A DNA stretch of 64,000 nt from Chondrosia reniformis (Eukaryota; Porifera; Demospongiae; Chondrillida; Chondrillidae), in NCBI GenBank assembly GCA_947172415.1, contig OX359202.1:2826001-2890000 (forward strand), written 5' to 3'. Position numbers and translations under genes: made by a program. The notes under the pieces were generated by a model. The model was not told the origin of the DNA and ran no database searches. It saw only the letters and a list, made by a program, of their open reading frames with translations. Every line of letters starts with the position of its first letter. The stretch's first letter is position 1. This document shows positions 46,751 to 58,769 of this stretch, piece after piece.

Positions 46751-46936
46751 TTATATTGATACCAATTCCTCTAATGTGTACAAACGTGCTGCAATGTGAT
46801 TGCAACACCCAACTACACTAACAGGACAAACATAATATGTAATATATAGATCTCCACCGGTAGTCAGACAAAACCTGAAAGTGTTCTTTCTAGTCTTAAC
46901 CATTGCAGGCACAACACTTGCGCACCAGCATAACAA
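46751..46936 (-). pseudogene. SWIM-type zinc finger fragment
   Basis: Minus strand: ...YITYYVCPVSVVGCCNHIAA RLYTLEELV. C-x-x-x-x-x-x-CC-x-H and the following aliphatic helix resemble the SWIM-like finger that accompanies YqaJ-type nucleases in transposon proteins (compare the one at about 55600). No partner domain is seen next to it, so it is a fragment. Confidence 0.45.
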
Positions 46937-47186
46937 AGCGCTGTTGCATTTGGCAATGGTTAGAATTGAATTGCTTGTACATATGGGGTGCCGCTTGTGT
47001 CAAAGTAGCATACTTGCCCATCCTATAAAAATCTATATATATCATTTTCCAAGTCCACGAATTGAGGGTACAAATTTTATATCAGTAGAAAACTCCACAG
47101 CTGACTGTGCATCTGCATCTTCCCACCCAGACTGTGCACTACTATACTATGCTATTAATTGCCATTGCAATTGTATGCATAGAAAT

Positions 47187-48666
47187 TTAACCTGCATACT
47201 GACTTTCCTTGTCCTTGGAGATGGGGGCGGAAAAATCTCCCTTAACCTCCTTGATGATAGATAGCAAAGCAAACTTACTGGCAAGTTTGCACAAGAAGGA
47301 ATCTATCTGGTCACACGAAACAGGTATCAGGGATCTTCTCTTTGTAGGAACTTGTTGAAGTGAACAAAGGCTTTTAAAACGGACTGGTAATAGAGTAGGT
47401 AGACCTCTCTCATGGGGCAGTTGAACTGAGCATGCAGCCACTGGAATCGAGGATTTGTTTTATCTATGTGGCAAACCAAGGATTTGCATCATCTCTGCAG
47501 CAAACAACATCAAGTTAATGCATGCAGACAAGGAACTTACTTCAAAGTAATATATTTGCATATGATGTCAAACTACATACTATCAGACAGGAAAAAAGCT
47601 CCGTAGGGCATCATACTGCTGTAATGCACTGCCATCTGACCTTTCCAAACTCAGCCACCCCATGTTCACTTGCTTCACTATGTGTCTGTAAGTTACATCA
47701 CAAAAGGTGCAGTACTCTGACAGGCTGACTTTGCACTTTGTGGCATTATGAAACCAGTAAAAAAGGTCAATCTCCAGCTGCAAAGTCAAACCTGCAATTA
47801 TATAGATGTAAAGTAGTGTTGGATGAAGAAAAGCTTAATATTCCAAGAAACTAGCTCATGCTAAAAGAACTCCTCCTTTTACAGCTGTGATGTGCATAAT
47901 GTGACACGGACATACCATTACATACATGCAAAACTGGAGGTTTGGCACTAACTGTGTTTTTATGGAGTCACTGAAGCCCAAGTTTACCAAGATGTCAAGC
48001 CAGCACAATTTGCTCTGGGGATGTCACGCTTTGAGACAGCATCTTCTGTGACAGCGAAATTCCCTCACCAGTGCATGAAGAACACATGCACATGTCCAGA
48101 AACTGCATGTTGATGATGCAAGTAGCTTCAAAGATTCTGACTGTCAAAGGGTTCATTTTCTCAACACTGCATCGGCCAGGACAATAGGGATATTGTGTTT
48201 CACCAGCATGGATGCTACTTTAACCTCAACACATACCACCTATATACACAAGTATAATAATATTTTATAGTAAATATGTAAGTAAATTTAACAGCATGTA
48301 CTATTTCTCAGAATGCATATGTACATGGCAGCAGTATGCATTACATAACACTCACCTCATTTGTCAACAGATTTGGAACTGCTAGAAACTAAAGGCTGGT
48401 TTGAGTCTGAACAGCTTTGACGTTCCTCTTGTAAATTTCCTTGGCAATGTACCTTTTGAAACCCTGGTGATCACACCCAAGCTGTATTGCATATGGTGCA
48501 CTCAAATAGGTAAGGATTTTCTCGAACTTAACATATAGAAGACCATTTCCTAGTGTCCCATCTTTACTAAAATTAGTCTTATAAGTTGCAGCGCTTTTAG
48601 TTTTGTTACCTTAGGTTTCTTTACAGAGGGTCCAAGTTTGTCCTCACATGAGTTACCATCTGCCAT
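47187..48666 (-). pseudogene. hAT-like transposase, decayed
   Basis: Minus strand pieces in order: MADGNSCEDKLGPSVKKPK (48666), AATYKTNFSKD, BED-like CDHQGFKRYIAKEIYKRNVK then AVQTQTSL (about 48440), AEVKVASMLVKHNIPIVLAD-like (about 48200), NPLTVRIFEA...FLDMCM (about 48120), FYWFHNATKCKVSLSEYCTF then CDVTYRHIVKQVNMGWLSLE (about 47690), and FLCKLASKFALLSIIKEVK (about 47260). These blocks and their order are characteristic of a common invertebrate hAT family (H-finger, aDh motif, PLTVRIF block, WLSLER helix). Many frameshifts and stops. Ends and target duplication not found. Confidence 0.7.
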
Positions 48667-48699
48667 TTCAGGGCGACTTTTCCCATAGAGATGTACTGA

Positions 48700-50207
48700 C
48701 AGGTGTTTCAAACTTCTCAAAAAAAGGTGTGGCTCGCTACGATTGCTGCAGCTGGTAAAGCATTATTATTATAATGATATGCAAACATCATAGTAACATA
48801 CATGACCGCCATGTATTGCCGAATGTGAATTACAATCAAGTGCGAAGTAAATTAATGGTATCATAGCACAACAACAATTCATTGAATCACACTTCAAATA
48901 AGTAACTAATGAAATTTGAAGTAGAAATGGGAGTCGGTTGGAGTATCTATGAGTAGTTAGAACCCTCCTAAATCTATTCAATGATTATGTGGAGCCCAGA
49001 ACTGCTTTCCTGAGGTTTGAGAATTTTCATTCCAAGCATGAGAACTTGAGGCATCATCAGGAGGCATGAGACTTGGTAGCTAAGACAAGGCAGTAATCAT
49101 ATGGTAAGGCTAAAGTAATGTGCATCAGATAGAGCGCATTGAAACCTAGGGTAGCCTAATGATACTGAGTAACTTTGCATGCTAGCACTAGCACATTTGA
49201 AAAAATATGAGGAATTATGGAATTTTGCATATTTCTGTTTAACCATCATGCGAACGTTGCAGAGCATCGAAATATTTTTGGCAGTTAGAAAAGCACACAC
49301 AAATGATTGAGAAAATCCAATCAATGTTGATATATAAGGTGTTAATTGATAATACATTGAATAGGGCAGCCATGTTCATTTTTTGCCATCCCTTCTTAGA
49401 GTGTACTGTCGTACTTTTTGATATAATTATCAAAATACAGTTACATTAGAGCATACAGTTTTTTAGATAATAATTAACCAATGTAATTACTTTTTATATC
49501 TTGTTTAGGACAGTTGTAGTACGATTAATGAGTGCAGCTGGTACTGGCTTCTATTATACTTTTAGAAGGCCAAGAAATAAAGAGAGGATGGTACTAAGGA
49601 AGTATGACCCAATTGGTAAGCCCCCTTCTAAATAGTCAGGAGTGACCTAATTCTAGTGGCAACTGATTTAGGCTGTTTATTGAATTGGATCTAGATATGG
49701 GTGATACTACGGTACGTGACATGGAAAACGTAGCTCTTTCCGTGTCCCATGCAAGCATCCAAGAACCTCAGCACGGTCCAGCACACACCTTCCCTACAGA
49801 TGCGATTTCCACGTGGATTCCAATGGAAAAACGTTTGTATTGTACTATCAACACATATACTAGTGCATACATTCAAAATGCTATAGACTGAATGCAACAG
49901 ACATAGATATATGCATACAAACATACGGCAACTCGAGAAGCAAGTAAAGCAAAAGAAATAGTTAATACTTTAACAGCTACGTAGCTATGCAAGTATCAGG
50001 GAGTACGGTAGTACTCCCTATGTAGGGATGACACGGTTTTTTCGTTTTCCCCATACATCGGTATAGGAGCGAAATCCCGAAATAGGCCGAAAATTGACAA
50101 AACAAGGTATAGCTAAATATACAATATACATACTCTAAATAGACCTTAAAAGCAAGCGAATATGTCCCGCTGGCGAAATAATAAACCTTAAAAATTCCCA
50201 TTTTCGT
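48700..50207. other. Spacer, nothing recognised
   Basis: Short broken ORFs only. 49690-49890 has a 60-codon frame (MDLDMGDTTVRDMENVALSV) without recognisable domain. Confidence 0.3.
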
Positions 50208-50262
50208 CTTCTTCATATTCTTCTTCTTCTTCTTATTCTTCTTCTTCTTCTTCATCAGCCAT
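50208..50262. repeat. TTC microsatellite
   Basis: CTTCTTCATATTCTTCTTCTT... about 17 units with two interruptions; the source of the Lys-rich spurious ORF on the minus strand. Confidence 0.9.
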
Positions 50263-50911
50263 AACTAAAAAACTATATAAGCTTTTGGACTAATTGTTAA
50301 AAGAAACTACTGCAAATTTTCCGAGCTGTATTCTTTTGTAGAAGCGAGAGCGATAACGCTATTATTGAGCACGACGGTTTTTCATGACCCTAGAGTCAAT
50401 GCCTCAATAAAGTCGCCATTTTAATGACGTCATATTCAGTCGAAGATTGCGAAACTAAAATGGTTTTAATTATACGAATCTAATTCCTAGCCCATGCTAG
50501 CTCCATAAAAAGTACAAAAACTAGAAATATTAAAAATTTTCTACAAAAATAGTGAAGATGTAGGGATGGCATAAAAAGTAGAGAAACAAGAAAGGGATGT
50601 AACACAGTGAAGCATTAGCTTTACATGAATCCTACAAGCAAGGGTGTTGTATGATTCATGTATAGCAGACATCGCATGGCATAGCATGGAAGGAAGCATG
50701 GATGTTACACTGTGAACAACACAAGACGAGGAAGAAGATTAAAGGAGCCATGTACATTCAAACTACCCCCTGCATCAACATGAATCAAGCGATGACCCTG
50801 AACCCTCTTCGGGAGGACATTTATTCAACCCATTAACACGTATTTTCATTTAATTTTTTTATCCTCATTGATTTTTCACCACCTTTTTTATATTACAACA
50901 TCACTCAACTA
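50263..50911. other. Spacer, nothing recognised
   Basis: GCCATTTTAATGACGTCATA at 50413 resembles a transposon end, but no partner was found. No gene. Confidence 0.3.
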
Positions 50912-51165
50912 ATAAAAAATCTAAGATGCCATTTTCCCACATGCTATGCCTATTCTGTAAAAGAGCCTATAGGGGAACTAAACCTAAAGAGCTAGAGCTT
51001 TGGATGAAGATACAGCAGTCTTTTCTTCCTTCTTTTACCTTCTTTCATCTTCTTCTCCACTGGGTCAGACAGCCGTTTCTGGGAATTTCACCCTTCATCA
51101 GTGATCCTTGGAGTCTTTGTCTTTTTCTTTATCTTTATCCTGATCGAGAATCCTTGGCTCTCTAT
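50912..51165 (-). repeat. Dispersed repeat B, copy 2
   Basis: Inverted copy of 4168-4411 (AAAAATCTAAGATGCCATTT ... CCTGATCGAGAATCCTTGG). Hammerhead-like core on the minus strand at 51075-51101 (CTGATGA, A, GGG...CCC, AGAAAC). Confidence 0.75.
51075..51101 (-). ncRNA. Hammerhead-like core in repeat B, copy 2
   Basis: Same layout as 4223-4249, so the core is conserved between the two copies even though flanks differ. Confidence 0.3.
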
Positions 51166-51735
51166 GCTAGGGGCCTTATATACACTATTTTGGCACCAAA
51201 AGTTAAATAAGGTGTTAACTAAGACACATGATGAAATTTAATTTTATGAAAGGAATGTAAGTCAAGTTAAATTTTATGAATTAAATCTATTAGTAATCTT
51301 GCTTGTACAGGTAAAACAGACTCAGCATAACTATAGACACAAGTAGGACATATTACATAAGTCTACCCTTAGGTCTTATAGTAGTAACATTTCTTTGGAG
51401 GTGGGGTAACACAATATGGGGTAACACAAAACAGTCCATAAGCATACTAGCTACTTTTTGCTTATACTTGATCGTAACAAGCGACTGCCGGATTGGGAAG
51501 GTTTTAAAGGTTGATTTTAGCTTAAAGTATTTGTAACCCTGTTTAATAAGCCTACTGTTTGTCTCAATTTTTCTATTTAAAGGGCTTGTAATCCCCTCTT
51601 CCTCATTATGCTGATGAAGACCTCAGGGTTGAAATGTTCAATTTGTTTTTAAATACAGTTGTTGCTGAGTCTCAATAAATTTGGATACTCACATCTGTAA
51701 TTATATGTATGTAAGACAAGTGCACTTGGTGACGA
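51166..51735. other. Spacer with an isolated hammerhead-like core
   Basis: No gene. The core is listed at 51611. Confidence 0.4.
51611..51640 (+). ncRNA. Hammerhead-like core
   Basis: CTGATGA, A, GACC-TCA-GGGTT hairpin, GAAAT-GTTC; nearly the same as 27770. Confidence 0.4.
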
Positions 51736-52898
51736 TGCCTTTAGCGACTTTGAGAGAGAAAAAGTTCTATCCATTTGGATCTAGTCTAGTAAAGGACAAA
51801 GATGGATATCAAACGAAACATGGCCCAGGAAGGAGTATTCACTACTATCTAAACAATCGAGAATATACCAATACCTACCAGATGGGAAGAAACCGGATCA
51901 GTAATGACCAACCACGAATTTGACGAGGAGCACTCATTTTCCAAAGCTATTATCGCTTCATCGAAGATACCATGGCAGAGAATGATGAGTGTACACCTTC
52001 AGAGTTACAAACGTTACTCACTACCAAATTCTGGCTGGAGAACATGATATACAGTAAAAGAACAATAGCAATAGTATGCAATGAACTAGGTTGGACCTTC
52101 ACCACTGCCCTATACTGCCAAGCCATCCATGATGCAAATAAACAGAAGAGAGTGGCCTGGGTCAATAAATGTCTAGTAGCATAGGAATGTTTCAGGGACG
52201 TCTTCTTTACAGACGAATGTACCCTGCAGTTGGAATGCCACAGGAGGAAGTCCTTTCGTAAGAAGAATTCTTCACGAAAGCTGAATTCAGACATAAAATC
52301 CTCCAAAGATTCACGTGTGGGCGGGTATTTCAAGGAGAGGTGCCACACGACCCGTGATGTTAGGAGGGATGATGACAGCAACAAGATAGGGAGACATTCT
52401 GTCTACCTCCCTTGTACCATTTGTTAAGAAGACATACCCTGATGGCCACATGTTGCACCAGGATAACAACCCTAAGCACACCAGTCGTTACGTTACATTC
52501 AAGCCTTTTTATGAATAACAGAATAACCGGTGGCCCACTTGAAAAAGTGTGGGGCTCCATAAAACATTTTCTAAGAAAGGATCACACAAGCCCAGAAAGA
52601 TGACCAAGCTGAAGGAAGGCATCAAGAAGTTTTGGTATAGATAGTCGCACTACACGGGGGCGTAAGTAGCGGGCATTTTTGGGGTCAAAAAGGACTCGTA
52701 TGTATGTAAATCAATAGTAAAATCCATGTTTTTACGAAGTGTAAGCAGCTTTGCGCAGCCTTATTTCGTCTTAACAAAGGTTCTTTGTTGAATAACAAAA
52801 GGTGCGGCGTCCTCAAAGAAGGATTTGAGTCGATATATTATATGGTAAGTCGGTTATTTGCTAAACATTTATATTGGTTGTACGATAGTTGTAAGGTT

Positions 52899-54365
52899 AT
52901 GTTAGACATTTTGCCGCATACAAGTTGTGCCTATGGTTGCACAAATCGAGCTTCTAAGGATAGTGGGATATCTTTTTATCGTTTTCCTGCTGATGAGGAG
53001 AGGAAACAAAGGTGGATTCAGGCTGTTAGGCGTATGAACTGGAAACCTACCGAGCATTCACGAATTTGCAGTAAACACTTCATTTCTAGTGAAAAGAACG
53101 ATGATCCTGCTTCTCCTGACCTTGTTCCTTCTGTGTTTGCATTTGTGGACAGTCCATTAAAGAAAAAGAAGAGACAGAATTTGAAAAGCTATGAAAGGAG
53201 ATTGAAATCAAAGAAGACTCTACAGTCAGCTGCTGTACAGGCCCAGGATAAAAATGATTCAGATAGTGTGAGTAACTGTGATGATGAAATGATTGAACCT
53301 GAAGCTGATTCTAGTGAAGCCAGATTGGGTGAAGGACAATGTTATCAGGTGGACGACATCACTGTAAGGATTCAGTTGTTAGAGACTGAAAATTTTACAC
53401 TCTCTACACAAGTTGCCACTCTAAGAGATGAAAACAATAAACTTACAACTATACTTAATAGCCCAGAACCACTGTTAGATGAGAAGAATCTTAAAGAAAA
53501 CGACTCTCTTGTAGCCTTCTATACTGGTTTGCCAAATTTTGCAGTCTTAATGACTATCTTCAATTTAGTTGCTCCTGCTGTTACATCCACTGCAAAGTGT
53601 GCTCTTCCTAAATTTTCACAGATGATCTGTGTTCTATTAAAATTATGGTTAGGTGTGCCAGATCAGGATATTGCCTATCGTTTTAAAGTTAGTCGGTCAA
53701 CTATATCTCAAAACTTTCAGAAGTGGGTGGATGCAATGTATGTTAGACTTAAACCTCTGATAACTTGGCCTACGAGAGAAAATGTACAAAAAGCAATGCC
53801 TTCAGCGTTTAGAAGCTAATTTGAAAGATGTGTAGCAATAATTGATTGTTTTGAGGTATTTTTTGAGCGTCCTTCAAGTTTGGTAGCTCGTGCACAAACC
53901 TATTCAAATTATAAGAGTCATAATACAGCCAAATACCTAATAGCTATTACACCTCAAGGGACTATTTCTTTTGTTTCTAAGTTGAGGTGGTAGGGTATCC
54001 GATCGCCACCTAACTGAAGAGTGTGGACTATTGCAATATTTGTACCCAGGTGACCAAATTCTTGCTGACAGAGAGTTCAACATTAAAGACTCTGTTGGAT
54101 TTTATTGTTCACAAGTGAAGCTGCCAGCTTTTACTAGAGGGAAGAAACAGTTGTCTCAGCTGGAGGTGGATACTACACGACAGCTTGCACGAGTACGCAT
54201 ACATTTGAGCGAGTAATAGGTGTAATTTGTAATAAGTATACTCTTGTGCAATCAACCATTAACATAGCTATGCTAAATACAGAGAACAAAATAAGTACAT
54301 TAGACAAAATTGTTTTTATTTGTTCTGCACTTTGTAATTGTAATAATTCAGTAGTCAGTCAGTAA
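52899..54365 (+). pseudogene. ISL2EU transposase: THAP finger, HTH, DDE_4-type core
   Basis: Start MLDILPHTSCAYGCTNRASK. THAP domain about 10-90 (C-x4-C: SCAYGC; FYRFP; W; RICSKHF as C-x2-H; VPSVF). Basic/coiled linker, then FYTGLPNFAVLMTIFNLVAP and a helix-turn-helix (DQDIAYRFKVSRSTISQNFQ). DDE core: [15 protein letters not shown] (first D), [13 protein letters not shown] (second D), RIH-ERVIG (E, about 54200). Lesions: TAA at 53817-53819, a shift at about 53990 (SKLRW-stop), and a 1-bp deletion at about 54200 just before the catalytic Glu. The stop at 54363 ends the recovered frame. Nuclear cut-and-paste transposase, no longer functional. Confidence 0.8.
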
Positions 54366-54399
54366 TATATAGAGACGTTATTGTTCACCATAATGTAGT

Positions 54400-56095
54400 C
54401 ATCATTGCCGAGTATCGCAAGCTGTTGTTTGGCTAGAACTCCTAGAATACCATTTTCTAGCAGTTCTGGTAACAGCACAGCTTTGAAGAATGCTGTAGAA
54501 GTGGTATATACTTGTTCAAAAACTCTGGATCTTGAGTAATCCTAAGATTTACAAGCTCAGACCGTGACCAAATCACAAAATCACTGTAACTTGGTTTACA
54601 TAGCAGTGGCTGAAGCTACACCTGGAAATAATATGCATGGGATGACTTTAATTCGAGAGAAGCTGCTTCATTTGTCTCCAAGCAAAACTTTAGATCCTCA
54701 GTTGCCTCTGAAATTGTCCTTGTTTTGCACGAATAAGGGCATTTTACTTCAAGGACTCCGGATCCACAACACTGACAGTTTATCTTTCCATCTGGTGATG
54801 CACCCAAGTGGGGAAAAGTGGGATGAAGTATCAGACCACTCTTGGTGATGTTGAATTTGTGTAGGGTATTCATCTTTCTTGTGTACTCCTTAATTGCTTC
54901 CTCCTCATGCTGGAATCCCCATTCAGTATATTTACTTTTAAATTGGTTATAATAAGGATAACAAATACTTTTAATTAGCGAAAGTGAAGGCTTTGATATG
55001 TTTGTGTATACAACTGCTCTAAACCTGGATGCAGTGATGCGATCTGCTCTGTAAGCAAACCAGGATCTGTATTTAGTTTGTGTTTTGTCAACTCTTCCAC
55101 CCTTTGAGCTTGTTTCACAGTTACAAATAACTGCATAAAACATTCTTTGGCTCTTTCCAGTAGCTCCTCATAGGTATCATCCATGTACTTCTCTGTAAAT
55201 AATTCATTAAGAAGTGGTGGTAATTCTGGATCTACAATCTTTGCAAACCTCTCATTATATGGAGGAATCAAAGAAACTATAGCTGCCTCAGGATTGTCTT
55301 TTGCAGCTGCAGATACAGAGAAGATACCTCTAGGTTATTTGGTGCTGAAATGGGTGTCTCACTCAATTCTCCAATGCTATTAGAGGTGGTATGGGAAGGC
55401 TGTGTGTTAGGCTCCAACCTTGGTGAATTTGATTGGATGATGGATTGATCCAGTTTTACGTTCCTTTACCTTGAAGATGAAAAATCAATATTGCTGAGTG
55501 TTGCATATTACACCTTTTGCATTGAAGGTGGCAACCTGGAACATGCCAGTGAAGTCACGGAAGGACTCTTCTTCATACTTGTATTGTACTCCAGTGCAAA
55601 GAGAACTGCTCCAATATGTGAACAAGCTTCACCAAGGCCTGCCATACAAGTACATTGCGCACATACAATTGTACCTTCTTTTTCTATTGCAATCCAAGGC
55701 TTTAGTGGCTGGGCTGTCAGTTTTTGGGAATGTTTCACGTCTGCTATAACCAAACACATGTTCGCGAATTGGCTGTCAGTTGACTAAATGGTTCTAACTT
55801 CAATGCCACTGATCCATCCAGATACAAAGTAGTTATATGAATCCAGACTTATATAGGCCTTGAGATCCTCTTTTGTGTATAGGCTAGGAGTGTTTATCAT
55901 GTAACGATAAAAATCTGGATATTGTACATTGGGCTATTCTATGTTAGTCAAGATGTTAAGGTTTCTCAACTCTTGCGGCGAATAGGGGTCAATATCTAAG
56001 CCAATTTTCTGTAGTTTTTCCTCATAGCCCTTCCTAACGTCTTCTGAAAGAGACCAGTAATATTCTGAGAATTTGCCTGCTGTTTCCTTGTCCAT
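54400..56095 (-). pseudogene. ISL2EU accessory protein: SWIM finger plus YqaJ-type nuclease
   Basis: Minus strand from MDKETAGKFSEYYWSLSEDV (56095), through stop TAG (NIE-stop-PNVQ, about 55930) and TAG (about 55785), to the SWIM-type finger IVCAQCTCMAGLGEACSHIG (about 55640), then LPPLLNELFTEKYMDDTYEE (about 55220). After a shift near 55090 comes the YqaJ/lambda-exonuclease-like domain: WFAYRADRITASRFRAVVYT, SICYPYYNQF, GFQHEEEAIKEY, HLGASPDGKI (Asp), GVLEVKCPYSC (Glu-x-Lys). The final part (DPEFLNKYIPLL, about 54500) is shifted again. Family role: exonuclease/recombinase-like helper of transposition, unproven. The start region carries a 41-bp tandem duplication (56077-56158). Confidence 0.75.
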
Positions 56096-56469
56096 TTTTT
56101 GTACAATCGCTCAATCGCTGCTGTTTCCTTGTCCTTTTTTTGTACAATCGCTCAACGATTAACAAGTAAACTCGTTATGATCTCAACTACGAAAATTATG
56201 CGCTAGAATAGACTAAACGTTAAATATCGTTCTTTGAGCACGCCACACCTTTTGTTAACCAGCAAAGAACCTTTGTTAAGACGAAATAAGGCTGCGCAAA
56301 GCTGCTTACACTTCGTAAAAGCACATACGTACTAGTCCTTTTTGACCCCCAAAATGGCTGCTATCTATACCACACACCCCAGATGTGCTGCAGGTATATC
56401 GATCACCTCCAGAAGATGATACCACATGTCATCAAGGTTGATGGAGCCCCTTCTGTATATTAAGACCTG

Positions 56470-57580
56470 CATGTGTAATTGTTATGGAAATTGCCGGACA
56501 CTTGTATTACTTACCATTGTGCCTATAACCTTTGCACATGCTTAAACAAACACTGCGGTTAACCACAATATTTGCATAATCGACATTCCTCACATACATC
56601 TGTTGTTGCTTATCCCAACTTCGGCAATACCCTCTGCGAATTCCACTAGGAATCCATTATTGTCTGCATGGAATCCGCTAATTGCCCGCAAGGACATAAG
56701 TGGACTGCAGTGCAGCTATTATTGGATAACCTCTATGATACGCCACAGAAAAGGTTAAGTTCCTGTGTCATGTACCGTAGTGGCTGATACTTTCTATGAA
56801 TATTTTAACTAGGGGCCTTGACTAGAACTATGCCTCTATATAATATGTCCAGTAGTAAACCTACCTAAGGAGTGCTTTTGAATAGATCTAATGGCGCCTG
56901 TTTTTCATAAGTCTACAATTTCATGCATGTTGCTTTTTTTATATCCACACACATATACATACACACAATACACTGCCAATCCTCTAGCTGTCCTAAATTT
57001 TTAATTTTGGCAGATTTTATAATTTCCTTCTGTCTTTTTTAGTGAAGCAGCATGTCTTATTTGTTGAATCTAAGAAGAAATGAAGTGCTACAACGTTTTT
57101 CTTTTTTTATTTTCTTGTATACCATTATAGTATGTTTGTGTCTAAAACCATTTCAGGATAGTTCCATAAAGCATAATGAAACGACAAGGATCAGAATGAA
57201 ATGAAACAAAAGGTTTCAAGATGACCGCCTTTAACACCAGTTTCCTTTCTGGTATATATAAAATTGACTTTCTGGTTCATTCATATATTTGTCTTTTAAT
57301 TTGAATAGGAAGAGGCTCACAATATGCTGGTCTACGTGGGGATCGTATATCATACATAAATACATAAGTGATGCTACAGTGAAAATAGTTAATTAAAATA
57401 ATGGTATTCAAGTTCAATGATTAAAAGAAAGGATTGTTGAATCTTTCAATTAAAAACATTCTCTTAATAACCCTTGGCAATTTGTTCCAATCACATACTC
57501 CACTAAACCATCTCTTTAACCACTTTTTTCTTCTTGCAACCAAATGAATGTCTTCTGCTCCCTTAGCTCTTATATACATA
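56470..57580. other. Spacer, nothing recognised
   Basis: AT-rich; the remaining Tc1 3' end should lie in its first part, but no terminal repeat was found. Confidence 0.3.
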
Positions 57581-58050
57581 CAATGTCACCTCAATTATCC
57601 ACCCCCTCTTTAATCTGCCAACCTCACCAATCTGCCTATAATTCTGCTAAACGAATTCGTTTGTACAGAAAAAGTATGTACATTTTCAACAACCTCACAA
57701 TTTCGCCTCTGCCAGGCATTTTCGCTGGCGAAATGCCATGCAATTTGATAGGATACTTACACCAAATTATCCACCAATATACCTCATAAACAACCTACAT
57801 ATATAGTAATCATAGCCGCCTCTTCCAACATTAAAGTAGAGAAATCAAAGATTTCATTTGGAAAACAGCCATTTGTCAATTAATCACCCAAGCATTCCGG
57901 TTTCATTGTGACGTCATATCAGGAACGGAAGGTGCAATGCGTGTATGATAATCAAAGGTATTCATTTGCCAACCTCACTAATCTACTAACCCCATTAGTC
58001 CATTATATTTCTCCTTGCGCCAATTGTGGTGGATTATCGAGGTGACACTG
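57581..58050. mobile_element. pogo-type MITE, 470 bp
   Basis: CAATGTCACCTCAATTATCC ... GGATTATCGAGGTGACACTG, with TA at 57579-57580 and 58051-58052. CAGTG...ACCTCGATAATCC is a pogo/Tigger-type end. Non-coding; the 81-codon frame in it lacks homology. Confidence 0.7.
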
Positions 58051-58074
58051 TATATATATATATATATATATAAG
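58051..58074. repeat. TA dinucleotide repeat
   Basis: About 11 TA units directly at the right border of the MITE. Confidence 0.8.
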
Positions 58075-58760
58075 ATAGGGCCTAAACATATGGCTACAAG
58101 TCTACATGGAAACTCAACCAAGCAGTCTCCTCATAATATGACTATGATTGCAAAATGATCTTGCAAGGATTACCATCATGCCATATTCCTTTTTAAGCTG
58201 CTCAAAACATTGCTGTCAGACTACAGAACAGTAATCTGGATGAAGCAACCTAAACATATTGAAAAACATCTTCCTCAGTCGCATTTGGACAGCATTCATA
58301 ATCCTCCTCAACATTGTCAAAACTATGGTGTTCAATAATTTGGGCGAAACGATTTGTATCAAATAGCCTCCCGTTTTTTGGTGTTAGAACCGCACCAGGG
58401 GTCATATCACACCACATTGGGGATCCTTTCTAAGATTAGTTTATATAGTCTTAAATATTAATTGTGATTCAGTATATTCTTTAATTAAAATTTTTGCAAA
58501 AGTCAACACTATATAATAAGATATCATCAAAGTTAAATGTGTTTTGGAGTTATATACATAGTTACTGATGCATGAATCAATTCTTTTATAAGGCACTCAA
58601 CTCTGAGAAGACTCTGTTAAAGATATGTCCATGCTTTCTTGGTTCTTACCTATATATAAATGAAAATGAAAACTCCTCTACATTATATAAAGTAAACAGT
58701 CTGTAATGCACTTACCTAGGTACATGTCCCCAGGAAAGGTAATAACAGCTTCTCATCCCT
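58075..58760. other. Spacer, nothing recognised
   Basis: No ORF or repeat that I can identify; upstream flank of the gag-protease remnant. Confidence 0.3.
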
Positions 58761-58769
58761 GAGGGTACG

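Larger units (their letters stand above)
52638..56367. mobile_element. ISL2EU-type DNA transposon (3.7 kb) inserted in Tc1
   Basis: Ends TAGATAG / CTATCTA with TA on both sides (52636-52637, 56368-56369). Terminal inverted repeats run roughly 150-190 bp inward (GGTCAAAAAGGACT..., TTTTACGAAGTGTAAGCAGC, CGCAGCCTTATTTCGTCTTA), with a left-side insertion of about 20 bp. Two convergent genes, a THAP/DDE transposase (+) and a SWIM/YqaJ nuclease (-), are the known gene set of ISL2EU elements. Both are decayed here. Confidence 0.8.
51740..56466 (+). pseudogene. Tc1-like transposase, decayed, split by the ISL2EU element
   Basis: Before 52636: helix-turn-helix-like and catalytic-domain pieces (LGWTFTTALYCQAIHDANKQ, VFFTDECTLQLECHRRKSFR, then frameshifted DGHMLHQDNNPKHTS, KVWGSIKHFLRK, KEGIKKFW). 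After 56368 the same frame resumes: TPQMCCRYIDHLQKMIPHVI and VDGAPSVY-stop. These are Tc1 family blocks with two catalytic Asp boxes (TDE and QDN). Removing 52638-56367 and one TA joins KKFW to the downstream frame exactly. In-frame stops (for example after NKCLVA) and shifts show it was already dead or died since. Terminal repeats not identified. Confidence 0.7.

Noticed and set aside
50208..50255. Lys-rich minus-strand ORF 49977-50255
   Set aside because: Its start is the TTC microsatellite translated as poly-Lys; no domain.
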